64,000 bases of DNA from Azorinus chamasolen. Lineage: Eukaryota > Mollusca > Bivalvia > Cardiida > Solecurtidae. This document shows positions 43,232 to 52,892 of this stretch, in pieces. The position numbers were made by a program, and so were the translations under genes. Where the stretch lies: contig OY755241.1 in assembly GCA_963576725.1 (NCBI GenBank), positions 58,897,071 through 58,961,070 of the forward strand, written 5' to 3'. The notes beneath the pieces are model-generated. The model did not search any database and had not been told where the DNA came from. It was given only the letters and a program-made list of their open reading frames with translations. Positions within the stretch are counted from its first letter, which is position 1. Every line of letters starts with the position of its first letter.

Positions 43232-43960
43232 GGTAATCCTTCGATAGCAAAAGAAGAAATGCAAAAAGAGAAAATTGCAGACTTGGTTTTATTGAGTCTG
43301 TTCATGAGTAGTAATTAAAAGTGCAACACTACTCATGCCCCCTAGCACCGGCTTAAGAGATTATTCCAAAATTATAGGGTATAATATATATACATGTAGA
43401 CCCTGGTCAATTACTACATTACTGAATTTTCAGCTGGTGGGGTCTTCATTTTTCGCACAATGCCATTACTCTTAACCGTGTTTAATTATTACGTTAAATT
43501 TATTCTAATACTGATACGTTCATTTGCAGATAAAAAAGAACATTCCTCGATATGAAATGAGTCGTATTTATTATATTAATGATTAACCCTTTACTCCACA
43601 AATACGCATTTAACGCCTCTGCAAACATAGTAGACCCAGACCAGACCACTCCTATATGAGCTATCGGATTGGGATATGTTCTCTTTGCTTATAAAATTAT
43701 ACCCAGATCTAATTGTAGTTTCTGTCACGGCCAAACTTTCATGTGTTCCTTTGCTATCATAAAAAATCTACTAATTAAAAATTCATACCCTATATAAATA
43801 AAAGGTTAACCCTTATTCCACTGTACACAATTACTCGGCGTCTCATCTGGATCCAATCTGTTTACAAATGCGAGTCCAGTCGCAGATAGAGAGAAAATGG
43901 TTGATAAAAAAAACCATGTAATGGTTTCATGAGAACAAACTAGATCCGGAAGAGACAAAG
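43232..43960 (+). repeat. Long direct repeat flanking the LINE, right copy (729 bp)
   Basis: It starts GGTAATCCTTCGATAGC immediately after the LINE A run and ends CCGGAAGAGACAAAG before unrelated DNA. It carries the same HP1a and HP6 pieces at the same positions as 31049-31893. Confidence 0.92.
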
Positions 43961-44161
43961 AGGAAATAACTCAAAAAGTTTCACGACTTTTGGAGCTAAG
44001 ATAAATGTGATGGACAGATAAATGGCCGAAAAATACAATCATACAAGAAATTGCAATTGATAATTCAATATCAAAACAAAGAACCTCAATTTCTAATCAA
44101 GTTTCCACTTAAAAAAATATGTACAAACAATGCAACTAAGCTACGGCGGTTCATTCATTTG

Positions 44162-44367
44162 TACAGTAAAAACCCTATACACAGAAATTTAGCAAATAAG
44201 ATACTTTAGACAGGTGGCTAGTTAATGCAGCATTCTTTCTGCATGTCATGCGGAAATCTATCAATAAAGCATTTTGTGTGACTTTCATCTTGCATTATGC
44301 AGTCACCTGCCTTGAGAGATCTAAATACTTCATTAATACATTTCCGGTTTTGAGAGGGTTGACTGTA
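44162..44367. mobile_element. PG MITE
   Basis: TACAGTAAAAACCCTATACA to GAGAGGGTTGACTGTA. The core GACAGGTGGCTAGTTAATGC is degraded. Confidence 0.8.
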
Positions 44368-44568
44368 TATATGTACATAAGTAACAACCTCAGCTTAACA
44401 CTAAACTTTTTTACACCGATAACAAAGTGTATACAGCTGGCCCATATTTCACGCATATCATTTAACTGAAGTATTTACTTGTTGCGGGTACCAAACTCAT
44501 ATATAGAGACGACTAGTGAGATAGACTGACATATATTTTGATAAAATTCTCAAATATGTTATAAATTC

Positions 44569-44757
44569 TTAACCCTTTCCTGCATCAATACGTTCTTCTG
44601 CTCCTCTGCAATAGTCACTTCTTGAAACCATTGTGATGAATTTATCACAAATGGTTTCAGTACTACACATTTCTAAATAAAATCCTTTTCTCTAGAAAAT
44701 GCTCCTTTTCGGTAGTAAAGATTTTAGGTCTTAAATAGTCTACGAAGAAATGGGTAA
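44569..44757 (+). mobile_element. HP2 MITE
   Basis: TTAACCCTTTCCTGCATC to GAAATGGGTAA; the central palindrome is deleted. Confidence 0.75.
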
Positions 44758-44934
44758 AATCAGTTTTTCATTTGAAATCACTTCCAATTATCAAATGCAT
44801 ACAATATTTGTACTCAATATGAAAATATAGCCAACATTTTACCTTTTTGAAATAAAGCGTAATTCCAAAAAAATATACGTTTTTATTTATTTATTTTAAA
44901 TAACAGGCTTGGCTAAGCAATCACTGAAGCAATT

Positions 44935-45075
44935 ACCTTATCTATGATGCCTACAGGCTATTTCTATACCCAACATCTTTGCATAAATCTACCGAAAACG
45001 TGCATTTACTAGCAAAAAGGAAACTCTTAGAATTGTGTAGTATTAAAACTATTGTGATAAATAAAGAACTTGCTC
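44935..45075 (-). mobile_element. HP2 fragment
   Basis: ACAGGCTATTTCTATACCC, AATCTACCGAAAACGTGC, AACTATTGTGATAAATAAAG. Confidence 0.65.
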
Positions 45076-45094
45076 CATACAGTATCCCTTTAAA

Positions 45095-45285
45095 ACGACA
45101 TAATCAAACGGTGTAGAAGCAGATAAGAGGGTCGCTGAAGGATGCCTCTGATCAGGATCTGCACTGTTAGCTGAACCCACCAATGTCAATTCCAGCAAAC
45201 TCCCCACGAAAGCATGGATTGGGTCCAAAGTAAGATCTTGACGGGTTCACTTTAAATAATACGAGAATAAATGGGTTATGTACAG
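45095..45285. mobile_element. HP7-like remnant
   Basis: AACGGTGTAGAAGCAGATAA with GATCAGGATCTGCACTGTTAGC; ends AATAAATGGGTTA. Confidence 0.55.
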
Positions 45286-45298
45286 CATGTGGTTGGTT

Positions 45299-45485
45299 TT
45301 AACCCTTCGCTTGCTATTCACGTCAATATACCTACCTGTAAATAGTGAAGACCCAGATGAGACAGCTCCACAGTAGTGATTGCACAGCGAAATACGTGTA
45401 CACAGTGAAGATATATGTAATTATACAACAGGGCATCGGTAAAGAAGGAGAACTGTATTTTAAAATTCAGCAAGAGAAGGGTTAA
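45299..45485 (+). mobile_element. HP3 MITE, internally deleted
   Basis: TTAACCCTTCGCTTGC to GCAAGAGAAGGGTTAA; GAGACAGCTCC joins directly to ACAGTAGTGATTGCAC. Confidence 0.8.
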
Positions 45486-45740
45486 AACCATTTACAATAA
45501 ACAAATGTATTTGCATGCCTTGCAAACAGAATAGATCAGATAGTTCCTCTAAGAGTTGTCTGATCAAGGTCTGCTCTCTTTGCTTATATAATAATATAGA
45601 TCTGAGTAAGACATGTTCTACTGCATAAAATGATCACTTCATGTATATTCATATATAAGTTCATAAACAGAGCTGGCTCTGGTCAAATGGCTGCTCTAGG
45701 AGCCGCCTGATACGGGTCTACGCTGTTTGCAAAGGCGTGG
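45486..45740. mobile_element. Two HP1 hairpins
   Basis: GCAAACAGAATAGATCAGAT ... GATCAAGGTCTGCTCTCTTTGC (45522-45583) and AAACAGAGCTGGCTCTGGTC ... ACGGGTCTACGCTGTTTGC (45663-45732). Confidence 0.7.
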
Positions 45741-45908
45741 AATTTGCTGGAATTGACATTGATGTGCTCAGCAAACAGTGCAGACCCTGATTATAAAGAT
45801 TCAGTTAACCCTCCGCTTGCTACTCACGTCAATAAACATACCTGTAAATAGTGACGACCCAGATGAGATAGCTCCTGCAGGAGCTGTCTCATCAGGGTCT
45901 GCACTATT

Positions 45909-46077
45909 ATAGGGTTAATCCTACTGTAATTTGAAATTTGCGACGGTATATGAGGTTTTTAACGGTCGCAAATTATTTTAATGGCGACGCCGAAGGCGGA
46001 GCCGTTAAAATAATTTAAGACCGTTAAAAATATCATATACCGTCGCAATTTTCAAATTACAGTAGGATTAACCCTAT
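45909..46077. mobile_element. 169-bp near-perfect hairpin element
   Basis: ATAGGGTTAATCCTACTGTA pairs with TACAGTAGGATTAACCCTAT. The stem continues through AATTTGAAA, GCGACGGTATATGA and AACGGTC to a GC-rich loop (GGCGACGCCGAAGGCGGAGCC). Confidence 0.88.
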
Positions 46078-46728
46078 TCTAACGCAATCTTAACACGAAC
46101 AGTGCCAAATTGTTTTATATATCCTATGCGCGCAGGTGATTGAATGAGTGATGATATAGTGCCCAGTTTCTCTCAGATTTCTTAAAATAACTTTTTTCAC
46201 CCTGGTTTACACAGTCAAAACACCGGCCGAGTTGTAAGTTCACTATTACATTTGTCATGAATCATTACGCGACAGCTATTTTACATTGCAATACACTTTC
46301 AATACACATGTCAGGAAAAGTAACGTTATCTTAGTCTTTGGCGCCGTACGCAAAAAATGACGCCACGTTATAACGTTATGTTTGAATAGTATGATAAATA
46401 AGGTTGAATCTGAATCACAACGCTTTGAGTATATCAATAATTCTCCACATGACATATAACCGACCGGTCAAGTCGTGACAAAGAATGGAAATTAATAACC
46501 TTCAAAATACCGGACTGAACTAGAAAATATGTCAGTGTATGCATACGAATTTATCAGTAGATCTGAGTGTTTGATAAACAAAGCACATTGATATATTTAC
46601 AGGCTAATGCTGTTAATCGGCCGTTTTCGATTGGTTGAATTTGCGACATATAAAACGGTTTTTATATGCCGCAAATTTAGTCACATGAGCCAATCAGATT
46701 GCAGAAAATTGACAGATTGCGTTAGAAT
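46076..46728. mobile_element. 653-bp TIR element
   Basis: ATTCTAACGCAATCT and AGATTGCGTTAGAAT are 15-bp perfect inverted ends. An inner hairpin lies at about 46629-46702 (GATTGGTTGAATTTGCGACA with GCCGCAAATTTAG, AGCCAATC). No ORF. Confidence 0.75.
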
Positions 46729-46902
46729 TACAAATTGATTGTGCAACCAGTTACTTGTACACAGTACATGGGTAAAGAAGGAGAAATATGTTTTACAATT
46801 CAGCAAGAGAAGGGTTAATTAATAATCATGGTGTCGTTGTCTATTGCCTGATTATTCATGGAGTAAATTGTTAAGTGGACTGTAAGTAAAAAGGGGAAGT
46901 CT

Positions 46903-47164
46903 TTAGTCATACAGATTGCTACAATTCTCAGGTGGGCTAACAAAGGAAGTGTTGTAGGCTTGTCCTGGTGAGTCTACTGCAGGCATAATAACTTCTTCCA
47001 ACTTTAGTTCTATGATTGAAACTGAAGGTAAGGGTTCCCTGATACATTTTATATCAGACAGCTCTTTGTTGGACACGGTAGGCACAGAATGCAATACTGG
47101 AGGGTGGTGGTCGCTGACTTTCCTGTTGAGGTCAGCATTAGACTCAAACACTTCGGCTTTTTGG
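46903..47164 (-). CDS. Gene B terminal exon: cytoplasmic tail and stop
   Basis: Acceptor TTTTCAG|CCAAAAAGCC, phase 2. The exon finishes a split Arg codon and adds 86 residues: QKAEVFESNADLNRKVSDHH through PGQAYNTSFVSPPENCSNLY D, then TAA at 46905-46903. It follows the transmembrane exon, so the tail should be cytoplasmic. It holds two C-terminal tyrosines (AYNTSF, NLYD) but no kinase, TIR or death domain, so any signalling role is unproven. An HP3 element starts 85 bp past the stop. Confidence 0.82.
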
Positions 47165-47187
47165 CTGAAAATACAGTGTTTAAACTA

Positions 47188-47310
47188 TTTTATCCATTTT
47201 CTCCATAAATACGCCTTTCTATGCCTTTGCATGCAGGGTTGACCAATATCTGACGCTCGTGTAGGAGCCGTCTGATTAGGGTCTACTCTGTTTGCTTCTG
47301 ACATTATATA
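47188..47310. mobile_element. HP1a MITE fragment
   Basis: TTTCTCCATAAATACGCC, GCAGGGTTGACCAATATCTG, GATTAGGGTCTACTCTGTTTGC. It lies in the intron just upstream of the gene B terminal exon. Confidence 0.75.
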
Positions 47311-47609
47311 GATCTGATTCTACACTTTTTGTATTGATTAAAACATTTTTATACACTTAATTAATAACAATCTGTGTGCTATTCAGTCACTATTTTCTCA
47401 AAAAAAAAAGATTGAACAGATGGTAAATACCAAAAAAGCTCAGCGTTTCAACATTTAGGATTTCTGCAGCAGGAACAGAGGATTGAAACTGTTTCATACT
47501 CGGCTAGGAATCCATGAATGCATTTTAAGGAATAGGCACAGCACATGTTTGTTTATAGAAAATAGTGCCAGACACTTTGGATCATGAGGAAATGAGTTAG
47601 CAGATGTTA

Positions 47610-47760
47610 AGCGCTTGTGTGGTGGCCTTAAAACGTCGCCAAGTACTTCATTCTCAGTGTTGGTATATTTTCTGGCGTTAGTAGTGATACACTTTTATCT
47701 TCGCGCATTGTTACTTTTGCTTTGGAAGGAGCTCCCACTTTCAGATTTATTATTGGCAAA
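47610..47760 (-). repeat. Dispersed repeat R, fragment
   Basis: AGTACTTCATTCTCAGTGTTG, ATACACTTTTATCTTCGCGC and GGAAGGAGCTCCCACTTTCAG match the copy at 24460-24990. Confidence 0.55.
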
Positions 47761-47765
47761 TGTAT

Positions 47766-48013
47766 TTAACCCTTTCCTTGTTCTGTGTGTATTCAAAATT
47801 CCAATACTTGTTGAATATTCAAGGACAAAGTAGTTATAATAAAATATGGAAGGCGGAAGATTGTAGCCATTTGAGACAGTAAAGAAACATCTTTCAAATT
47901 CCCCTAACAAACAGAGCAGACCCTGATCAGACCGCTCCTATAGGGGCCATCTGGTCTTGGACTACTCTGTTTGCAAAAACGTTAAAACACGTTTATATGA
48001 ATGAAAGGGTTAA
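47766..48013 (+). mobile_element. HP1c MITE, full length, beside a splice donor
   Basis: TTAACCCTTTCCTTGTTCTG to GAATGAAAGGGTTAA (248 bp). Its right end lies 18 bases from the end of the gene B transmembrane exon (48032), inside the intron. Confidence 0.88.
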
Positions 48014-48031
48014 GTACGATGGGTGTCTTAC

Positions 48032-48131
48032 CGTTTGTGTTTCTTCACGCAGAATAATGCCACTGTGATGATACAGATTACCAAGGATACGGCTGCGATG
48101 GGTACACCAATGTACATAGCCTTAGAATCAC
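48032..48131 (-). CDS. Gene B exon: transmembrane helix
   Basis: A 100-nt exon with acceptor CTTTCCAG|GT and donor AAACG|GTAAGA, phase 1 in and phase 2 out. It encodes GDSKAMY then IGVPIAAVSLVICIITVALF and CVKKHKR. That is one helix of about 22 hydrophobic residues followed by a Lys/Arg/His stop-transfer cluster, as expected for a type I membrane protein with the modules to the right outside the cell and the 86-residue tail inside. Confidence 0.88.
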
Positions 48132-48242
48132 CTGGAAAGAAAATAATGGTTGATTTAGATCATGCAAATAGGTGTCTCAGTCACCATGTTCACAAAGCAT
48201 GAAAAGGTATGGATCAGACTCAGGATTTCAATAGTTGCAAGT

Positions 48243-48470
48243 TAATGATTTACTCTAATGATTAAGAAATAATGACATAATGAATGTTTTATTAAGAATA
48301 TGTGTTACAAAGCACATGGACATATGAATTTTTGGCTAATGCAGAAACAACAGAATAATATCTATATCATATCATAGCAAACAGAAAGACCCCTGATCGG
48401 ACGGTCTTACAGGAGCCATCTGATTTGAGTCTTCACTGGCGTAGAAAAGCGTATTTATGGAGTAAAGGAC
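48243..48470. mobile_element. HP1b MITE, near full length
   Basis: ATGATTTACTCTAATGATTA, TAATGACATAATGAATG; hairpin GCAAACAGAAAGACCCCTGA with GATTTGAGTCTTCACTGG; ends TTTATGGAGTAAAGG. Confidence 0.75.
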
Positions 48471-48627
48471 AAAAACTTGCTTGCATACAACATTGTTCAG
48501 ATTATTCGTCAAGATATACATTACAGATGAAAAAGAAAAGAACAATTTGATATGTTGAACCAATTTTCATATGACCGTGATCATCTCAGAAACAAATCTT
48601 CAATTTAGGACAAATTGCAAAATTCCG

Positions 48628-48842
48628 AGAGTCGTCCTTGTTAGGCTATATGGGATCTGTCCTCAAATGTCTCGGACCTTTCCTCTAAATACCGTCAAAT
48701 AGTTCTGGGACCCCTCGGCGAAATATAATACCAATAGTTCTGGGACCCGTCCTAAAAATCCATGTATCCTACAAGGATTTCTGGGATATGTCCTCGAAAA
48801 ACCATTCGAATAGTTCTAGGACCCGTCTTCGAGAGATCCTAC
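48628..48842. repeat. Degenerate tandem repeat, about 60 bp unit
   Basis: AATAGTTCTGGGACCCGTCC-like blocks recur four to five times (for example at about 48699, 48731 and 48811). Confidence 0.7.
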
Positions 48843-48852
48843 GAGTTAACTC

Positions 48853-49077
48853 GTTCCCTCCTAGACTAATATTAGACCCATTCTCTTTGATTAAATCTAC
48901 CCAAAAGGAGCATTAACCCTTTCACCGCCAATGTTGACAAATGCAAATACTCTATTAATCACAATGGTTTCAATACTACACAATTCTAAAAATCTCATTT
49001 TCTCTAGATAATGCTCTTTTTCGGTAGATTTGTTCAAAGATGTTGGGTCTAAAAATAATCTATGATGGAATGAGTTA
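48853..49077. mobile_element. HP2 MITE mosaic
   Basis: TAGACTAATATTAGACCC, ACCCAAAAGGAGCATTAACC, then an HP4-like CTTTCACCGCCAATGTTGAC, then HP2 right half ending AATGAGTTAA. The two families are joined inside one element. Confidence 0.65.
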
Positions 49078-49169
49078 AACAACAATCGATATAAAGAATA
49101 AAGAACCAAGTAAATCAATTATTTTGAAGCTCATAATTATGTTATTGTTACAAACACGATACCACCTAC

Positions 49170-49541
49170 CTGACTCACCCGGTCCTGAACCAGGTGTTGA
49201 AATCGTACTGGAAACCCCAGCTCCCATATTACTGGTAGAAGTTGTGGATGCGGCCGTTGAAGATGTTGTTGTACTGGTCACACCTTGAGTTGTGCTTTTT
49301 GTTGATGTGGTGGTAGGTCTTGAAGTTGTACTTGTTGTAGTTGTGGTGGTCGGTCTTGAAGTTGTACTTGTTGTAGTTGTGGTGGTCGGTCTTGAAGTTG
49401 TACTTGTTGTAGATGTGGTGGTCGGTCTTGAAGTTGTACTTGTTGTAGATGTGGTGGTCGGTCTTGAAGTTGTACTTGTTGTAGATGTGGCGGTCGGTCC
49501 TAAAGTTGTACTTGTTATAGATGTGGTGAAATTATCTGGCA
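49170..49541 (-). CDS. Gene B exon: mucin-like Thr/Ser/Pro stalk
   Basis: Acceptor TTTTATTCAG|TG and donor GAGTCAG|GTAGGT; 372 nt, 124 codons, phase 1 at both ends. After VPDNFTTSITSTTLGPTAT it runs as repeats of TSTTSTTSRPTT, then ends STISTPGSGPGESG. Dense Thr/Ser with regular Pro predicts a heavily O-glycosylated rigid stalk lifting the cysteine modules away from the membrane, directly before the transmembrane exon. The complementary strand has an equally long open frame only because the unit is 36 bp; it is a shadow. Confidence 0.85.
49305..49520. repeat. 36-bp coding minisatellite, about six units
   Basis: The plus-strand unit contains GGTCTTGAAGTTGTACTTGT. It keeps the reading frame (12 codons per unit). 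Internal units differ by single codons. Confidence 0.92.
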
Positions 49542-49689
49542 CTGAATAAAACAATGTCGTCTGTTATCGCCTGCGGTATTTTGACATAAGGATTTTCATG
49601 GCAATATAAACAAAATGCTGCTTGCAGATTGAGACCTTAATCATTGTCAATTGTTCATAGTCTTCAATAAACCTTGATCCTGAGAGAAT

Positions 49690-49790
49690 TATGTCAAACA
49701 GCTTGGATCCTGATGTGACGAGCTTCAGGATCCAAACTGTTTACATAGGTATTCACTCATCAGCCCATAGGAGGCTTAAGGTTAAAGGGA
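49690..49790. mobile_element. HP6 MITE fragment
   Basis: CAAACAGCTTGGATCCTGAT with CAGGATCCAAACTGTTTAC, then CACTCATCAGCCCATAGG. Confidence 0.7.
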
Positions 49791-50185
49791 CAAAGACTAC
49801 GGGTAAATATCTATGTCAGAGTCCTTTCTGGAGCTCCTTTTGGAGTTCTTTTTCAAGCTCTCTGATCAGCACCTGCATTTCTAGTGTCGCAAAGTTATTT
49901 TTTCAAAGTCACATAAGCAACGGAATTACCGCAGTTACACCCATCAGAAATGACAATTACATTCCTTAACTCTGTCGCAGCCAAATTTTGTCATCCGTGA
50001 ACTATGTCACCTGCTTCATTTGTTTAAAGGGTTAAGTCTTCAAACAAAAGGACAGGAAAACTAAATATGACTTAGGATCACCCCTTTCAGAATTAGATAT
50101 AAGTACATGTATACATTCAATAGACAGTCCCGTACATTCTTCCGAGATAAAACGAACATACCTGTATCATATGATGTTGTGAAAA
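49791..50185. other. Gene B intron sequence, unassigned
   Basis: No exon or full MITE is recognised. Confidence 0.4.
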
Positions 50186-50189
50186 TTAG

Positions 50190-50255
50190 TCCTTTCCTTT
50201 AAATAAACACCGTCTGATCAGGGTCTGCTCTGTTTGCTTATGATATAATATAAAT
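50190..50255. mobile_element. HP1 half hairpin
   Basis: AGTCCTTTCCTTTAAATAAAC joins CGTCTGATCAGGGTCTGCTC; the left arm is deleted. Confidence 0.65.
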
Positions 50256-50439
50256 CTGATTCTACAGTTTCTATTTAGGCCAATGCATCCAGTGTACATT
50301 ATGCAGCCATACAACTTCAACTAATTAATATGCTGACATAATAGCAAATAGTACATATTGTAAATGGTGTACCATGATCAAACTGCAACTGAAGGGCATT
50401 ATTCGCTTCAGTATGTCTGTCTTCCGATACGTAAGGGTA

Positions 50440-50636
50440 AGTACCCCTGTCTAAAGCAGAAATTAAAAAAAAGTCTAATTAAGGGTCTGAAAAGCAGGTT
50501 ATAGCAAAATTCAGGTCAAAAGTAATGCAGAAAGTTCCTATAGAAGCCCTGCATTTAGCAACCACCTGTTTTTAAGACTCCTATGTTCAATAAATGAATG
50601 ACCACTTAGGACAGAGTCTACTGTATACAAAAGGGA
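50440..50636. mobile_element. PG MITE
   Basis: AAAAGTAATGCAGAAAGTTCC, TGCATTTAGCAACCACCTG; right end ACAGAGTCTACTGTA. Confidence 0.7.
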
Positions 50637-50863
50637 TGGCTGCTTAAAGGCATTTCGAAAGGAATATTGACCCATTAACCCCATGCTGTGTATTGTGGGT
50701 GCTTTATGGTGCCACACTGGGAATTTCACAGCTGGCTATCAATAGTCAATTATCAAATATCCCAATATGCAGCAGAATTATTGATAACTATCCACAGGTA
50801 AATGAAATTATAGTTTGTGTTAGTCTTTGATTCCTTTACATAATAATATGTTTCTTTCTGCAG

Positions 50864-51053
50864 TTAACCCTTCGCTTGCGATTCAGGTCATCAGGGTCTG
50901 CATTATTTACAAGTTGATTGTGCAACCAGTGCACTCCACAGCAGTGATTGCATAGCGAAATACTTGTACACAGTGAAGATATATGTAATTATACAACAGG
51001 ACATGGGTAAAGAAGAAGAGATGTATTTTAAAATTCAGCAAGAGAAGGGTTAA
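50864..51053 (+). mobile_element. HP3 MITE, internally deleted
   Basis: TTAACCCTTCGCTTGCGATT joins TCATCAGGGTCTGCATTATT; ends AGCAAGAGAAGGGTTAA. Confidence 0.82.
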
Positions 51054-51369
51054 TTTATTACGATTGAAAAACAGTAGTATCATTATTATCATTTAGTTTA
51101 ATATATTTTTATTATGCGAGTCATGTAATATGGTCTTTGTTGTTTGCATGTACATGTAGTTGAAATCTAGATGTTTGATAAAAACTGTTCTTATATTGCA
51201 AACACACTTATCCCCTCAAATAAAAAATCAATAGAGAAAAAGAAATGTTCAATGTTTCTAAAACTGAGTAACTCTTCTCAATTCCATTGTCATTGCCAAC
51301 TAATGACCCGTTTAATTGGCTGATTTATTCACACCTTTTAGAGCTAGATTTATTTCTAAACACCTATAC

Positions 51370-51745
51370 ACCCGTTCCCTGTTCAGTATACATTTACGAA
51401 ATAATGGCATCATGAATATTAATTAGCTCAATTTCTATAAAGAGACGTTGTTGCTTTGATAAATACTGTAGAATCAGATCTATATCGTGTCAAAAGCAAA
51501 CTGTGAAGACCCTGATCCGACAGATTCTATAGGATCTGGGTCTACTCTGTTTGCTAATGCGTAAAACACATTATTTCTATAAGGAGAAGTTTCTGCTTTG
51601 ACAATACTGTAGCATCAGATTTATATCGTGTCAAAAGCAAACAGAGCAGTCACTGATCAGACAGTTTCTATAGGAACCATATGATCTTAGTCTACTCTGG
51701 TTGCTAATGCGTAATAACACGTTTATATGAGGGAACGCGATAAAA
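51370..51745. mobile_element. Two HP1 MITEs in tandem
   Basis: CCGTTCCCTGTTCAGTATAC, hairpin at 51488-51556. The second hairpin GCAAACAGAGCAGTCACTGA with GATCTTAGTCTACTCTGG lies at 51640-51703. Confidence 0.7.
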
Positions 51746-52130
51746 GATTTTTAAAGATATATTTATTTGTCAGTTCACACAAAAGCTGGCATTATGTGTT
51801 GCCTAGCATTTTTTATGCCTGTCTATCTGGATAAAGGTATAATTGCATAACTTTATCTGTTATGTTCATTGACACAGGAGCACATCAGGGAAGCAATAAT
51901 CAGCACAGCTGGACACTCTGTATTGGGGAGGGGTAACTTAGGAAGGATCTTCAAAGTGCTTTAAAAATAATAGCCTTAATGAGATAATTCTAATGAATTT
52001 AGACCACCCAGACTTTGGTTTGGAAATGAAAAACAAAATGTTATAAACCTTTCTCCCATCTGCTGTGTTTTGCATAAAATGTCCATATATGAGGATTGAA
52101 ATAAATCATTTTCGAGAATAACTTCTACAT

Positions 52131-52206
52131 TTCTCCACAAAACCCTACGTTTCTTTAGAATCGTCTCGAAGAGATTGGTCACAACATAGGGTTTCGTGGA
52201 GAAATG
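52131..52206. mobile_element. SL hairpin
   Basis: ATTTCTCCACAAAACCCTACG then TTTAGAATCGTCTCGAAGAG and GGTCACAACATAGGG. Confidence 0.75.
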
Positions 52207-52312
52207 ACGATTTTAGAGAAATGACGAAATTTAGTACCTGAGTACGTACGTTTATCTGCTGCTCCGTTGTCCTGTAAATATTTGATGCATGTACAGACAG
52301 ACTGTCACCTAC

Positions 52313-52468
52313 CTGAGCATTCCGAAACGGATTCGGACCCAATAATAGCAGTTGTGTACCCAGCAGGACAGGGCGTGCAGGAAGACTGTCCTGTCTGATT
52401 TTGATACGTTCCCCTCGCACAGAACGAACAGTAGTCACCATCCTTAAACGATCCCGCTGGACAGTCAA
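52313..52468 (-). CDS. Gene B exon: Eph-receptor-like cysteine module, second copy
   Basis: Acceptor TATATTCCAG|TT and donor TGCTCAG|GTAGGT; 156 nt, 52 codons, phase 1 at both ends. It encodes VDCPAGSFKDGDYCSFCARG, TYQNQTGQSSCTPCPAGYTT and AIIGSESVSEC. Six cysteines in the CPAGxxxxxxxCxxCxxGTYQxxxGQxxCxxCPxGxxT pattern identify a GCC2/GCC3 (ephrin-receptor-like) module. It is a duplicate of the exon at 54837-54992. Because both are phase 1-1, either could be skipped without shifting the frame. Confidence 0.9.
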
Positions 52469-52566
52469 CTGGAATATATATTTATGAATTTACTGTATTA
52501 CTGACTGAAATCATACATTTCATACAACTGTAAAATCATTCTAAACTGGACGTAAAAGTTAGTATT

Positions 52567-52690
52567 ACTGTCAGTCTTTAACCCTTTACACAATAAAACC
52601 GCCCTACTACGCCTCAGAGTAGACCCTGATCAGACGTCTCCTACTTGAGCCGTCTGATCAGGGTCTGTTCTGTTTGCTTCTGCTATAACA
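52567..52690. mobile_element. HP1a MITE in left duplication copy
   Basis: TTAACCCTTTACACAATAAA; hairpin AGAGTAGACCCTGATCAGAC with GTCTGATCAGGGTCTGTTCT. Confidence 0.8.
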
Positions 52691-52699
52691 TAGATATAG

Positions 52700-52831
52700 A
52701 GGATATTTGTTATGTTCGGTAGAAGATCGAAATTTATTTCATTGAGTGAACATCAGGCGGTATATTTTACTGTCTGGTGATCACGAGATGAAATAAATTT
52801 CGATCTAACATCAAAAATAACAAATATTCTA
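52700..52831. mobile_element. Fold-back element unique to the left duplication copy
   Basis: ATATTTGTTATG, GATCGAAATTTATTTCATTG and TGAACATCAGGC pair with CTGGTGATCACG, GATGAAATAAATTTCGATC and AATAACAAATATTC. The right copy has no such insert at 55240. Confidence 0.85.
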
Positions 52832-52892
52832 CTTATTTCATGCTTTTATCCAACTTTATTTTATATTTTTTCCAACGGTTTTATGTCAACGC

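Larger units (their letters stand above)
45805..46818 (+). mobile_element. HP3 MITE split by an 820-bp nested insertion
   Basis: The left part is 45805-45908 (TTAACCCTCCGCTTGC ... GGGTCTGCACTATT). The right part is 46729-46818 (ACAAATTGATTGTGCAACC ... GAGAAGGGTTAA). In intact copies these are contiguous. Confidence 0.85.

Noticed and set aside
31049..43960. LTR retrotransposon with the long direct repeats as LTRs
   Set aside because: The repeats lack TG...CA ends and start or end inside other repeats. The interior encodes APE endonuclease and a LINE-type RT with an A tail, not gag/protease/integrase.
49292..49549. Plus-strand open frame rich in Val/Asp/Gly over the mucin exon
   Set aside because: It is the complement of the 36-bp coding repeat. 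The minus strand has proper splice sites and a sensible stalk sequence.
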